Positions 23,474 through 33,244 are shown, numbered from the stretch's first letter. The stretch: DNA of 64,000 nucleotides from Prolixibacteraceae bacterium (GCA_028683385.1 JAQUIJ010000013.1:62001-126000), one strand, 5' to 3'. Program-made: numbers and translations. Notes: generated from the letters alone by a model not told the origin.

Positions 23474-26203
23474 GTGAATAAATCTTTTGCCCCAACCTAT
23501 CTGAAATTACTGTTTGCTATTTGCATTATAATTCTTTTGAATTTTACAGTTTCAGGCCAAAATATTCAAGAGAAAATCATTACTGGAAATTTTCAGAAAG
23601 TAAAACTAGAACAGTTTTTCAAAACCATTGAAAAAGAATATGGCATCCACTTCTATTACAAATCGGAATGGGTAAAATCTTATACGATCAATCAAGATTT
23701 CAAGGATATGCCATTCATTCAGGTTCTTAACCTGCTGTTTGATCGGAAGTCTCTTACCTTCAAGTTTTTTCAGAACAATTCAGTAGTTATATTTCCAAAA
23801 GGAAGCGATGGGCGCAATGTTCCAGGAAGCAATGAACCACAAGTTATTGTCATTGGTGATCCACTGAATGAAGGCAGGTATGCAACTGCCAAACTGAAAG
23901 GAAAAATTCTGGATGGGAAAAACAGCGAACCTCTGGCCGGAGCTGTCATTTTTCACCCACAAACCGGAATTGGAACTACTACAAACGCATCTGGAAACTA
24001 CGAGCTCGATTTACCTACCGGCGATCACACACTTCAGATTTCATTTATGGGATATGAAGTTTTGAACCAAAAAATTAAACTGATTGAAAGCGGTCGCGGT
24101 GATTTTGAGCTGTTTGAAGAAACTCACAATCTGGAAGAAGTAACTGTAACAGGCGACGGAACCAAAGCTTCGAAAGCTCAAATGAGCATGATCAAAGTGA
24201 ATTCCAGAATCATGAAGGAACTTCCCGTCATGATGGGCGAAGCCGATATTATTAAAAGCGTAATAATGATGCCCGGAGTTCAGAGTGTTGGCGAAATGTC
24301 ATCGGGTTTTAATGTCCGCGGTGGAAATACCGATCAGAATCTGGTTCTGATGGATGGGGCGCCAGTATTCAATACTTCGCATTTGTTCGGGTTCTTTTCC
24401 ATGATCAATCCTGATGCGGTGCAGGATGTGAGCCTTTTCAAAGGTGGAATCCCGGCTTCATACGGCGAGCGAATTTCGTCAATTATGGATGTGAAACTGA
24501 AAGATGGAAATAATGAGAACATTAAATTTTACGGAGGCATTGGACTAATAAACAGCCGATTCACACTTGAAGGCCCATTTGCAAAAAAGAAGAAAAGCAC
24601 ATTCCTGATTGGCGGACGAACAACCTATTCGGACTGGATTATGAGACAATCGAAGAATGCACAGTTTATGAATAGCGTGGCTCACTTTTACGACATCAAC
24701 GGAACCCTGAACCTGGTACTCGGACAAAACAACACACTGAAACTGATGGGTTACGCCAGCAATGATGTTTTCAACCTGAATTCGAATTCGTTGTACACCT
24801 ACGGGAACATTATTAGTTCGGCCAACTGGAAAGCTAATATTTCGAAAAAGCTGATTTCAAATCTAAGTCTGGCTTACAGTAAATATAGTTTTCAACTCGA
24901 CCAAAAAGATGCAAATCTGGCAGAGGATGATTACAAACTGAAAACCGGACTGGAATACGGTAGTATGAAATATATTCTTTCGTGGCTACCCAACGAAAAA
25001 CATCGTATAAACACTGGCATTCAAACTATTGGATACAAGATTTTGCCGGGCGAAATTCGACCAGCAGGTAATCCAACCAATGTAATTCCTGAAAAAGTTG
25101 CCAGCCAGCAGTCTCTGGAACTGGGCGCATTTATTGATGACGATATTGATCTTTCGGCATCTACAGTTCTGAGTATTGGTGTCAGGTATGCCCGGTTTAT
25201 GAGTATGGGCCCCACAACGGTGCTGAATTACGATCCGAATCAGACCATCAATTCCGGTTCGGTGATCGATTCCACCACTTTTGGCGCATGGGAAACAGCA
25301 AAAATGTACCACGGTATAGAACCACGTCTCTCCTTGAAATTTAACCTCGCAAGCAACGGATCAATTCGGCTGAGCTATCAGCGCATGCATCAGTTTATGA
25401 ACCAGGTTTCGAACACTTCAGTTATCTCGCCAGCCGACTTCTGGAAATCGAGCGACTCACATATTCTGCCATTGGTCAGCGATCAGTTCGCGGTTGGATT
25501 ATTTAAAACTCCGCAGAGAGGATTGTTCGAAACTTCGGCTGAAGTCTATTACAAAAAGCTGCAAAACCTTCTGGAATATAAAAATGGAGCAGTGCTGGTA
25601 ATGAACCACCACGTTGAATCTGATATTATTAATGCCAACGGATATTCGTACGGACTTGAACTATTTTTGAAAAAGAACGCAGGAAGACTCAACGGATGGA
25701 TTAGCTATACTTATTCGCGAACCATGAGGCAAACCGATAACCAGTTTCCAGAAGATGTAATAAACAACAAAAAATATTATCCATCGGTGTACGACAAGCC
25801 ACACGATTTATCAACGGTAATGAACTACCAGATCAGTCGGCGATGGAGATTCTCCGGAAATTTCGTGCTTTCATCGGGAAGGCCGGTAACTTTGCCCGAA
25901 CAGAAATACATGTTCGATGGCCGACAAATTGTTTATTATTCTGATCGAAACAAATACCGGATGCCACCCTATCACCGCATGGACGTAAGCATTACGCTTG
26001 ACGAGAACTTGCGCAAAAAACGGATGTGGAAAGGGAGTTGGACTTTCTCAGTTTACAACCTGTATGGCAGGAAAAATCCATATTCTATTTTCTACCGGAA
26101 AGAGGCATCGATCCAACAGGTAACTAAAGATCAATATGCGATTTATAAACTTTCGGTTATTGGTGTGCCTGTGCCATCGATCACCTATAATTTTAAATTC
26201 TGA
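23474..26203 (+). CDS. TonB-dependent receptor with N-terminal STN domain
   Basis: A 909-residue outer-membrane protein starting at a GTG, with a signal peptide (about 1-30, ending TVSGQ). Residues 35-95 are a secretin/TonB short N-terminal domain (LEQFFKTIEKEYGIHFYYKS). This usually contacts an anti-sigma factor, but none is adjacent. Residues 140-220 form a carboxypeptidase-D-like regulatory domain (KGKILDGKNSEPLAGAVIFH). The plug follows (about 235-350) with MKELPVMMGEADIIKSVIMM, FNVRGGNTDQNLVLMDGAPV, and the rest is a 22-strand-type barrel ending in ITYNFKF. Transport substrate unknown. First gene of a four-gene operon; its stop overlaps the next start by one base. Confidence 0.92.
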   Translation: MNKSFAPTYLKLLFAICIIILLNFTVSGQNIQEKIITGNFQKVKLEQFFKTIEKEYGIHFYYKSEWVKSYTINQDFKDMPFIQVLNLLFDRKSLTFKFFQNNSVVIFPKGSDGRNVPGSNEPQVIVIGDPLNEGRYATAKLKGKILDGKNSEPLAGAVIFHPQTGIGTTTNASGNYELDLPTGDHTLQISFMGYEVLNQKIKLIESGRGDFELFEETHNLEEVTVTGDGTKASKAQMSMIKVNSRIMKELPVMMGEADIIKSVIMMPGVQSVGEMSSGFNVRGGNTDQNLVLMDGAPVFNTSHLFGFFSMINPDAVQDVSLFKGGIPASYGERISSIMDVKLKDGNNENIKFYGGIGLINSRFTLEGPFAKKKKSTFLIGGRTTYSDWIMRQSKNAQFMNSVAHFYDINGTLNLVLGQNNTLKLMGYASNDVFNLNSNSLYTYGNIISSANWKANISKKLISNLSLAYSKYSFQLDQKDANLAEDDYKLKTGLEYGSMKYILSWLPNEKHRINTGIQTIGYKILPGEIRPAGNPTNVIPEKVASQQSLELGAFIDDDIDLSASTVLSIGVRYARFMSMGPTTVLNYDPNQTINSGSVIDSTTFGAWETAKMYHGIEPRLSLKFNLASNGSIRLSYQRMHQFMNQVSNTSVISPADFWKSSDSHILPLVSDQFAVGLFKTPQRGLFETSAEVYYKKLQNLLEYKNGAVLVMNHHVESDIINANGYSYGLELFLKKNAGRLNGWISYTYSRTMRQTDNQFPEDVINNKKYYPSVYDKPHDLSTVMNYQISRRWRFSGNFVLSSGRPVTLPEQKYMFDGRQIVYYSDRNKYRMPPYHRMDVSITLDENLRKKRMWKGSWTFSVYNLYGRKNPYSIFYRKEASIQQVTKDQYAIYKLSVIGVPVPSITYNFKF

Positions 26204-27267
26204 TGCGAAAAAAAATCATATATCTAGCTTTATTTTTAGGACTTTTTGCTTCATGCGAAGAGTACTACACTCCTGATCTCGATGTAGTTGAATCCACTCT
26301 TGTTGTAGAATCGCGGATTTGTAATAATCTGGAACAAAGCTTTGTAAAACTTTCAATGACTCAAGATTTCTACAATACTACTGCTAGCCAGGATGTCGTT
26401 GGAGCCAAAGTAGAATTGGTTCAGGTTGGGGGCTTGATCCTAAAAGGAATTGATGGCGGTTCCGGATATTTCACGTTTACATCAAGTCCGGTCCCGGGGA
26501 AAAAATACTTTTTGCGAATTACAAATCAGAAAGACATCTACCAATCAGAAACTGTTTTAATGCCCCCAATTCCTCAAATCGATTCGCTATACACCATTCA
26601 TAACATAGAAAAAAGCTACCGTACCGATGCATTTGGAAATCCTGAATTAGTAGAAACTCCGGGGAGGAAAATTTACATTGATGCTCCAATTACCTCGTCG
26701 CTTGAATATTATCGATTCGACTGGCGCGCTGTATTGCAATGGGCCTACACCCCACCAGCTCCTGCAATTGGTCCACCCCCGCCACCATGGTTCGGATGGA
26801 AATCGATCTATGATCTTGGCTCTTTTAATATCGCCGGGCCTAAGGAATTTAGCGGTTCCGATAAGGTTACCAAACACTCAATCGCTGCGCTGGCATACAA
26901 CAGCCAGAATTATCTCGACTCAATTACTCAAGTTGGAGCAGGCTGGATACTGATTCTTGATGAATATGGCACGACCAAAAGCTCATACGATTTTCATGAA
27001 AAACTCAACAAACAGCTTTCGGCTGAAGGAAGTTTATTTGATCCGGTTCTGACACAAATCTACGGGAACATTACTTGTACCAGCGATCCAACGAAAACTG
27101 TCCTTGGCTTTTTTGAGCTAAATTCATATCGTCAATACCGCTATTTCTTAAATTTAGGGCTAGGTGCTGATGCACAGGTAGTTCAACGACGTCTAAACCA
27201 GTATCCTGACATTTCGTACGAAGGGTACCTGATTGGTGAACGGCCGGTATTCTGGGAATCAAATTAA
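26203..27267 (+). CDS. DUF4249 lipoprotein
   Basis: A 354-residue protein with a lipoprotein signal ending LFASC (Cys18). The sequence EEYYTPDLDVVESTLVVESRI just after the Cys and the beta-rich body match DUF4249, a Bacteroidota family nearly always encoded downstream of a TonB-dependent receptor. It may act like a surface lipoprotein partner, as SusD does for SusC; that is inference from synteny. A proline-rich loop (PPAPAIGPPPPPWFGW, about 184-200) is notable and possibly surface-exposed. Start codon overlaps the receptor's stop (TGATG). Confidence 0.85.
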   Translation: MRKKIIYLALFLGLFASCEEYYTPDLDVVESTLVVESRICNNLEQSFVKLSMTQDFYNTTASQDVVGAKVELVQVGGLILKGIDGGSGYFTFTSSPVPGKKYFLRITNQKDIYQSETVLMPPIPQIDSLYTIHNIEKSYRTDAFGNPELVETPGRKIYIDAPITSSLEYYRFDWRAVLQWAYTPPAPAIGPPPPPWFGWKSIYDLGSFNIAGPKEFSGSDKVTKHSIAALAYNSQNYLDSITQVGAGWILILDEYGTTKSSYDFHEKLNKQLSAEGSLFDPVLTQIYGNITCTSDPTKTVLGFFELNSYRQYRYFLNLGLGADAQVVQRRLNQYPDISYEGYLIGERPVFWESN

Positions 27268-27276
27268 CAACCAACG

Positions 27277-28896
27277 ATGACACAAAAAATCATAATTATA
27301 CTCCTGATGATTATAGCAATATCAGGAAATGCTCAAGAGAAAACGAGTATTGGATTTTTCACCGACCGCGACGCATATGTAAGCGGAGAAATCGTATTGG
27401 CTAAAATCTACAATCCTTCAGATAATGCATCCCGAATTGTTTATATCGATCTGGTAAATTCGGCAGGCACAAGAATTTCAGGAGCTTCAATCGAAATTAA
27501 AAACAAGGAGGCCAATGGGTTCCTTCAGTTACCCGATTCGTTGAGCACCGGAATTTACCTGCTCAGGGCATACTCGAAAAACACGGTAGCAAAACTCAAA
27601 ATAATTCGTGAAATCTGGATTTCGAATCGATTTAACGGTTTGGAAAACACGAAACAATTGAAGCATATTTCCGAATTACAAACGATTCAGGAGGAAAACA
27701 CCTCAGAAATTAATATTGAAGGGATTGACTCCAGTTATCCAACAAACAGCAACACAATAGCCAACATCAAAATCGACGACTCACTTTTAAAAGAAATCGA
27801 TGGAAATCTTTTGGTTTCAGTTGCTCAAATCAATCCGTCATTCGAATCAGCCTCGTACAAATGGAGTTCCGATCAAGAGAAAGACGGATTGGTAGAAAAA
27901 AAAGGAATTATACTTTCAGGAACAGTAACCGACAAAAAGAACTTGGCTCCGGCATCCGGGGCTACCGTTTATATGACTATTCCGGATTCACTTCCCGGAT
28001 TTCAGTATTACCAAACACAAACTGATGGCCGATTCTATTTTAAACTCGACAAGTATTATGGCTCTGTTCAGGCATTTATTCAATGTTATGGGAATTCACC
28101 CGACCAGCGTTTAAAAATTAACATGGACGAGCTTTTTGCCGAACCGGGAGATTTGCCAGAATTCAGCCAACAGCCAATTTCTGAAGAATTTAAAAACAAT
28201 ACGGCCATCAACATTGATGCTGTAACTTTTCAGAAAGTTTTTGGTCAGGAAAAGTTGAAATTTCAGGCGCCATCAAAAGAAAAATTCGATTTGTATCCGT
28301 ATTACGGAAAACCAACCAATATTATTGATCCGCATCTATTTATCGATCTCCCTAATTTCACTGAAATATCAAGAGAATTATTGCCCGGTGTAAAATTCAG
28401 AAATTACAACAACGAACCATCCATGCAGGTTATGAACGCTCAAGCGCGCGATTACTTCGATGAAACGCCTTTAATCCTGATTGACGGGACTCCTGTTCGC
28501 AATCTGAATGTGATTAAGGATATGGGAACTCAAGACATTAAACGAGTTGAAATTTGCCAGAGCGAGCGATATTATGGCAATCTTCGTTTCCCCGGAATCG
28601 TTGCAATTTATACCACAAAGTCCGATTATTCCAGAATTCCTGATTCAGACCAATTCGTTCGACTAAAGCTGGAAGCCATTCAGATTCAGGCCAAACTGGC
28701 AGAACCAGAGAAATCGGAACCAGATGTTCCGGATTTGAGACAAACCTTCTATTGGAATCCTTCAGTAGAACCTCAGGAAACTCTTGCTGTGAACTTCAGT
28801 ACGTCTTCAATATTGGGGAAATTTAAGGTTGTTGTGAGAGGACGGTTAAAAAGTGGAACCATGATTTTAGCAGAAAAACAATTTGAAGTAAAATAA
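27277..28896 (+). CDS. Secreted MG2-like protein with a plug-like C-terminal region
   Basis: A 539-residue protein with a signal peptide (about 1-20, ending GNAQ). Residues 25-115 resemble a macroglobulin MG2 beta-sandwich (TDRDAYVSGEIVLAKIYNPS, then LPDSLSTGIYLLRAYS). Residues 210-285 resemble a carboxypeptidase-D-like domain (ILSGTVTDKKNLAPASGATV). Residues 354-450 look like a TonB receptor plug without a barrel: LILIDGTPVRNLNVIKDMGT, IKRVEICQSERYYGNLRFPGIVAIYTTKSD. A short beta domain ends the protein. I do not know its function. Nine bases downstream of the DUF4249 gene, so translationally close. Confidence 0.6.
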   Translation: MTQKIIIILLMIIAISGNAQEKTSIGFFTDRDAYVSGEIVLAKIYNPSDNASRIVYIDLVNSAGTRISGASIEIKNKEANGFLQLPDSLSTGIYLLRAYSKNTVAKLKIIREIWISNRFNGLENTKQLKHISELQTIQEENTSEINIEGIDSSYPTNSNTIANIKIDDSLLKEIDGNLLVSVAQINPSFESASYKWSSDQEKDGLVEKKGIILSGTVTDKKNLAPASGATVYMTIPDSLPGFQYYQTQTDGRFYFKLDKYYGSVQAFIQCYGNSPDQRLKINMDELFAEPGDLPEFSQQPISEEFKNNTAINIDAVTFQKVFGQEKLKFQAPSKEKFDLYPYYGKPTNIIDPHLFIDLPNFTEISRELLPGVKFRNYNNEPSMQVMNAQARDYFDETPLILIDGTPVRNLNVIKDMGTQDIKRVEICQSERYYGNLRFPGIVAIYTTKSDYSRIPDSDQFVRLKLEAIQIQAKLAEPEKSEPDVPDLRQTFYWNPSVEPQETLAVNFSTSSILGKFKVVVRGRLKSGTMILAEKQFEVK

Positions 28897-28898
28897 TT

Positions 28899-29615
28899 AT
28901 GACACTCAGATTCTCAACTATACTGATGCTCATCCTGGTGTGGAGTTTCTCGCAATTAGTTTGTGCACAGGAACCCATGAGCCCCAATTGGGATGCCCAA
29001 AAAATTAAAGGAGTCCGTCAACTTCCTTACCCTTCCTATACCGGATTGCCATTCCTGACCAACGAGTGGCGCCCGGGGAAAGTTGAATTTACCAATGGCG
29101 AAATTTCGGATAGTTTATTCGTGAGATATAGTTCATATAAAGACGAATTGATCTATTACAACAAAATCGCCGCAGCGCAGATTAACATTGACAAGGCCAG
29201 TATAAATGGATTCGAATTTACTGATGTTGATGGACGCACCCGAACGTTCCGAAAACAACACTTTGATGATTACCTGAAAGGAGACCGCTATTTCGAAATT
29301 CTTTCGTCCGGAGAAATATCCTTGCTGGCCTACCGAAAAGTTGGATTAAATACAACCCCAGCCTATCACGACGTAAGCGGAATATTAAAAAATATGGTTT
29401 ACGATCTCAATTATCAATTTTACTTTTATTCTCAAGAAAAGGGCTACTCATTAGTCCGAATAAGCCAGTCGGGCTTACTCGCCAAATTCGACAAAACACA
29501 ACAAAGGCCAATCAAAAAACTACTCCGGAAAAATAGAATTAAAATTGATGGAGAAAATAGTTTTATTCTGGCATGGAAAGCTATTGAAAAAGAAGGATAC
29601 AAAGTTTTGTTCTGA
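28899..29615 (+). CDS. Hypothetical secreted protein of the TonB-receptor operon
   Basis: A 238-residue protein with a signal peptide (about 1-24, ending LVCAQ). The body is beta-rich with many Tyr and Phe residues (VEFTNGEISDSLFVRYSSYKD, RYFEILSSGEISLLAYRKV). It ends with a basic stretch, KTQQRPIKKLLRKNRIKIDG. I recognise no named family. It begins two bases after the preceding stop and closes the operon. Its constant place after receptor, DUF4249 and MG2-like genes would suggest a shared task at the cell surface. Confidence 0.65.
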   Translation: MTLRFSTILMLILVWSFSQLVCAQEPMSPNWDAQKIKGVRQLPYPSYTGLPFLTNEWRPGKVEFTNGEISDSLFVRYSSYKDELIYYNKIAAAQINIDKASINGFEFTDVDGRTRTFRKQHFDDYLKGDRYFEILSSGEISLLAYRKVGLNTTPAYHDVSGILKNMVYDLNYQFYFYSQEKGYSLVRISQSGLLAKFDKTQQRPIKKLLRKNRIKIDGENSFILAWKAIEKEGYKVLF

Positions 29616-29734
29616 TTCACTTTCCCGGATACATCTAAAATTCAGCCTTAAAAAGCAAATTTTATGAATTCGTTTTGTTAAATTTATTGAGATCAATCAG
29701 AGAACATCATCCCGATCTCCATAAAACCAAACGA

Positions 29735-31015
29735 ATGAAGGAAGAGTTTTTGCAATTTATTTGGGAACACGGGTTGTTCAATCGAACAAACCCACAAACC
29801 GTTGATGGGAAACCGCTCGAAATCATTTCCACCGGACGACCAAACGCCGACTCTGGTCCCGATTTTTTCAATGCACGAATCCGGATTGGCGAAACCATTT
29901 GGGCTGGCAATATCGAAATTCATCAAAAATCATCGCATTGGTATCAACATCATCACGACACCGATGCCGCGTATGACAATGTCATTCTGCATGTTGTCGA
30001 ACTGCACGATAAGCCCATTCAGGTAAAGAACCACGAACTGCCGACACTCGAAATAAGCTATCCACCTGCGATTCTGGAAAATCTTGAACAACTCTTAAAA
30101 TCGAGACGTTGGATTGCCTGCGAAGATAAACTTTCAGAAGTTGATCCATTCGTTCTTCGGTTTTGGTTCAGTTCTCTAATGATCGAAAGGCTTCAATCGA
30201 AAACCAACGACATTTTGGCTATCCTTCAGCAAAACAAAAACAATTGGAACGAGACTTTTTATCAGTTGCTGTCGCGCAACTTCGGCATGAAGACCAATGC
30301 TCTTCCTTTTGAATTACTTGCCAAATCGCTCCCGCTAAATATCCTTTCGAAACACAAAAACAATCTGTTTCAAATCGAAGCTCTGCTGTTTGGCCAATCG
30401 GGCTTGCTTAACGAAGCCCTGTTGGGCGACGATTACTTTTTAGCACTCCGGAAAGAATATTCATACCTGTATCAGAAATACGGATTGTCAGGAATGGAAT
30501 CGCACGTGTGGAAATTCATGCGACTGCGGCCTATCAATTTCCCGACCATCCGAATCGCTCAACTGGCCATGCTGATACACCATTCGTCGGCCTTGTTTTC
30601 GCGAATCCTGGAAACGAATGACCTTGACGATTTACGCCGGTTATTTGACGTTTCGGCTTCAGAATATTGGGATAATCATTACCGATTCAACAAAATATCA
30701 GAAGAAAACAAACCGAAAACGCTGGGCGAAACGGCGTTCAATAATTTGGTCATTAACACAATTGCTCCACTGCTTTTTGTTTATGGCGACCAACACCTGG
30801 ATCAGGCCATGAAAGATCGTGCGTTGCTGCTGTTAGAGAAAACGGCTCCTGAGTCGAATCAAATTATCCGGAAATGGAACGAGCTGGGAATCGACAGTCG
30901 GTCGGCATTCGAAACTCAGGCCTTGATTCAGTTAAAAAACAGTTATTGCGAAGTCAAAAAATGTTTACATTGCCAATTGGGAGCGAAGATCATAACTTCT
31001 GTCAATCATTCATAA
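29735..31015 (+). CDS. DUF2851 family protein
   Basis: A 426-residue protein from the ATG at 29735 (MKEEFLQFIWEHGLFN). The frame extends to an upstream TTG at 29675, but the family begins at this methionine. Landmarks of DUF2851: GPDFFNARIRIGETIWAGNIEIH, SSHWYQHHHDTDAAYDNVILHVV, and a C-terminal CEVKKCLHCQLG cysteine cluster that may bind zinc. The first part resembles a PD-(D/E)XK nuclease-like fold by arrangement (DxxF...GNIEIH), which is only inferred. The family is widespread in Bacteroidota and uncharacterised. One base separates it from the K+ channel gene. Confidence 0.85.
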   Translation: MKEEFLQFIWEHGLFNRTNPQTVDGKPLEIISTGRPNADSGPDFFNARIRIGETIWAGNIEIHQKSSHWYQHHHDTDAAYDNVILHVVELHDKPIQVKNHELPTLEISYPPAILENLEQLLKSRRWIACEDKLSEVDPFVLRFWFSSLMIERLQSKTNDILAILQQNKNNWNETFYQLLSRNFGMKTNALPFELLAKSLPLNILSKHKNNLFQIEALLFGQSGLLNEALLGDDYFLALRKEYSYLYQKYGLSGMESHVWKFMRLRPINFPTIRIAQLAMLIHHSSALFSRILETNDLDDLRRLFDVSASEYWDNHYRFNKISEENKPKTLGETAFNNLVINTIAPLLFVYGDQHLDQAMKDRALLLLEKTAPESNQIIRKWNELGIDSRSAFETQALIQLKNSYCEVKKCLHCQLGAKIITSVNHS

Positions 31016-31016
31016 A

Positions 31017-32048
31017 ATGGATCAACCCTACAATAAATTTCAGGCAGCATCTAATCAGACGATCCGTACTGGTGCAATGTTGCTTTTGTTACTCCTTTCG
31101 ACCGGCACTTTGTTTTATTGGGGTCATGAGCAGTATCCGTTGATCGATGCTTTCTTCATGACCATAATTACGATTTCAACGGTTGGATTTGGGATGATTC
31201 ATCCGCTTTCGGATGTCGGGAAGCTGTTCACTTCAGGATTGATCATGTTCAGTCTGGGAAGTTTGGCTTGGGTTGGATCGAACCTGGCTCGTTTTATTTT
31301 CGATGGAGAACTGAAAAATTACTTAAAAACATACCGCGTGGACAAAAAAATCATGAAACTGAAAGACCATACCATCATTATTGGTTATGGCCGAAATGGA
31401 GAGCAAGCTGCCATGGAATTACGCGATTACGGCGTTGATTTTGTAGTCATCGACAAACGCGAAAATGTAATAAGCCGCATTTGTGAGGATGAAAATCTGT
31501 TGTACATTCGTGGGGATGCCACCCGCGAAGAAGTCCTTTTGCAGGCTCGCATCGAACATGCCAAAGCCCTGATTGCTACTACACCAAACGATGCCGACAA
31601 TGTATTTGTGGTTCTGACGGCGCGAAGCATGAACCCCGGATTGAAAATCATCAGTAGGGCATCGGAAGTTGAGTCCATCACCAAACTTCGCAGGGCTGGC
31701 GCAACGAATGTTATTATGCCCGAACGGATTGGCGGACAACGAATGGCCAAGCTGGTTACTCAGCCCGATGTGGTCGAATTTCTGGAATACATTCTTTTAC
31801 AGAAAAGCAACGATGTCAGTCTCGAAGAAATATCGTGTACACACATGGCCTCCCATTTTGTGAACAAAGCACTGAAGACATTACAGTCCAAAGACAAATC
31901 AGGAATCAACATTGTTGGTATTAAAATCAGTGGTGCCAAATACGTATTCAATCCAGATCCTGAATTAACCCTCAGCCGTGGCGATCAGCTTTTTGTGTTG
32001 GGATCACCGATTCAAATCAAGGAATTCAGAAATTTGCTGGAGAATTAA
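31017..32048 (+). CDS. Two-TM potassium channel with RCK domains
   Basis: A 343-residue protein. Two hydrophobic helices (about 17-38 and 70-95) flank a pore loop with the selectivity filter TVGFG (ISTVGFGMI). Residues 118-235 form an RCK/TrkA_N Rossmann domain (HTIIIGYGRNGEQAAMELRDY, VVIDKRENV, LIATTPNDADNVFVVLTAR). Residues 265-343 are a TrkA_C domain (GINIVGIKISGAKYVFNP, LFVLGSPIQI). It is a homotetrameric MthK/GsuK-like K+ channel of the inner membrane, gated by a ligand such as nucleotide, NAD(H) or Ca2+. Probably cotranscribed with DUF2851, though no functional link is known. Confidence 0.92.
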   Translation: MDQPYNKFQAASNQTIRTGAMLLLLLLSTGTLFYWGHEQYPLIDAFFMTIITISTVGFGMIHPLSDVGKLFTSGLIMFSLGSLAWVGSNLARFIFDGELKNYLKTYRVDKKIMKLKDHTIIIGYGRNGEQAAMELRDYGVDFVVIDKRENVISRICEDENLLYIRGDATREEVLLQARIEHAKALIATTPNDADNVFVVLTARSMNPGLKIISRASEVESITKLRRAGATNVIMPERIGGQRMAKLVTQPDVVEFLEYILLQKSNDVSLEEISCTHMASHFVNKALKTLQSKDKSGINIVGIKISGAKYVFNPDPELTLSRGDQLFVLGSPIQIKEFRNLLEN

Positions 32049-32100
32049 AAATAATAAGAGGTTGAAAGTGTCCGGTCATCAGTCGCAGCAAAAGCAAGTC

Positions 32101-32787
32101 ATGAAAAGAGTTTTAGCAATTGTAAGTATTTTCTTATTTTCATTCACATTTAATACCGTCGGACAGAAAGTTTGTAAAACAGATTTTTCATTTGGCATAA
32201 ACAGTTCAACCCCAAAAGGTTCTGAAACATATTGGGAAGCACCTCGGCCAAACAATCTTATATTCAACGCTGCAAAAAGTTGGGATAGCAACCAACATAG
32301 AATCTCACTCAGAAAACAGTTGGGTGCTAATCTACAATATTCGAACATTAGATATGGAAGAGGCAATTTGACCGAAAGTTATACATTCAAAGGAAATAAC
32401 CTTAGCCTATTTGCAAATACAGCACTATTGGCTCATTTCCGTATTACTGGCAAACTAGCATTCAGTGCAGGCCCCGAAGTAGAAATCCTGCTAATCGGGA
32501 TTAACAATTTGAAAAAATCACCCTATACAACTTTTACTAGTCCTCCCAGCTCAGAAATAATTAGAGAAAGAGGCATGAATCGTGATTATTTCAACGAACC
32601 TTCATTTGGGATAAAGGCTTGCCTGTTTGAAACTGACATTAACGAAAAGACCACTTTAGGAATTAATTTTAGCTATTTGCGGACAAAAAGTGACTATTCA
32701 AATTTCTTTGCTTCCAATTATACCAGAATCAGTTTCTTAGTTGGGTTCAAGCATAAAGGATCTATCCCTAAGAATAAAATTGAATAA
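32101..32787 (+). CDS. Secreted outer-membrane beta-barrel-like protein
   Basis: A 228-residue protein from the ATG at 32101 (MKRVLAIVSIFLFSF). The frame reaches upstream to 31978 inside the K+ channel gene, but only the ATG at 32101 yields a signal peptide (cleavage near TVGQ). The mature part has alternating polar/hydrophobic strands (FNAAKSWDSNQHRISLRKQLG, HFRITGKLAFSAGPEVEILL, TTLGINFSYLRTKSDYSN) and ends with a strand plus a basic tail. This suggests a small 8-stranded-type barrel or an OmpW-like protein; I cannot assign a family. Confidence 0.6.
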   Translation: MKRVLAIVSIFLFSFTFNTVGQKVCKTDFSFGINSSTPKGSETYWEAPRPNNLIFNAAKSWDSNQHRISLRKQLGANLQYSNIRYGRGNLTESYTFKGNNLSLFANTALLAHFRITGKLAFSAGPEVEILLIGINNLKKSPYTTFTSPPSSEIIRERGMNRDYFNEPSFGIKACLFETDINEKTTLGINFSYLRTKSDYSNFFASNYTRISFLVGFKHKGSIPKNKIE

Positions 32788-32846
32788 GTTTCATATATCC
32801 TGAATGGTACATCAACTTGCCATCAGAAAAATATTCTTCTACCCAC

Positions 32847-32876
32847 TTGAATTTCAAAGATATTTGATTATTTTTG
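32847..32876 (+). promoter_or_regulatory. Promoter of rpsO
   Basis: TTG at 32847-32849 and TATTTTTG at 32869-32876 are separated by 19 bases, the expected Bacteroidota -33/-7 arrangement. It leaves a leader of about 80 bases before the rpsO ATG at 32965, long enough for control by S15 binding (inference). Confidence 0.7.
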
Positions 32877-32964
32877 TGCAGCTTTTAAAAAATTAATTTT
32901 AAGCGGTTGTTATTGAAAGCAATGCTGCTGCTTAAACATTGTACAACAATTTAAAAAACGTTAC

Positions 32965-33234
32965 ATGTATTTAACACCTGAAAAGAAGATTGAATTCTTC
33001 GAAAAATACGGCGAATCAGCCGTAAACACCGGATCGTCAGAAGCGCAGATTGCATTGTTTTCATACCGCATCAGCCGCCTGACCGAGCACCTGAAGTTAA
33101 ACAAAAAAGATTTTAGCACTCAGCGTGCTTTGATCACCTTAGTAGGTAAACGCCGTAGTCTTTTGGATTATTTAAAGAAAAAGGACATCAACCGTTACCG
33201 TGCGATTATCAAAGACCTTAACTTACGTCGATAA
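32965..33234 (+). CDS. rpsO: 30S ribosomal protein S15
   Basis: An 89-residue protein, exactly the usual length. It carries the S15 core: TGSSEAQIALFSYRISRLTEHL, the HLKLNKKDFSTQRALITLVG region and KRRSLLDYLKKKDINRYRAII. The protein binds the 16S rRNA central-domain three-way junction and bridges subunits. It is monocistronic here, with its own promoter and terminator, and pnp follows 173 bases downstream. The rpsO-pnp order is conserved widely. Confidence 0.98.
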   Translation: MYLTPEKKIEFFEKYGESAVNTGSSEAQIALFSYRISRLTEHLKLNKKDFSTQRALITLVGKRRSLLDYLKKKDINRYRAIIKDLNLRR

Positions 33235-33244
33235 TTTATCACTG

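Noticed and set aside
31978-32100. Upstream extension of the 32101 secreted protein into the K+ channel gene
   Set aside because: The added 41 residues are an out-of-frame reading of the channel's end; the ATG at 32101 starts a proper signal peptide.
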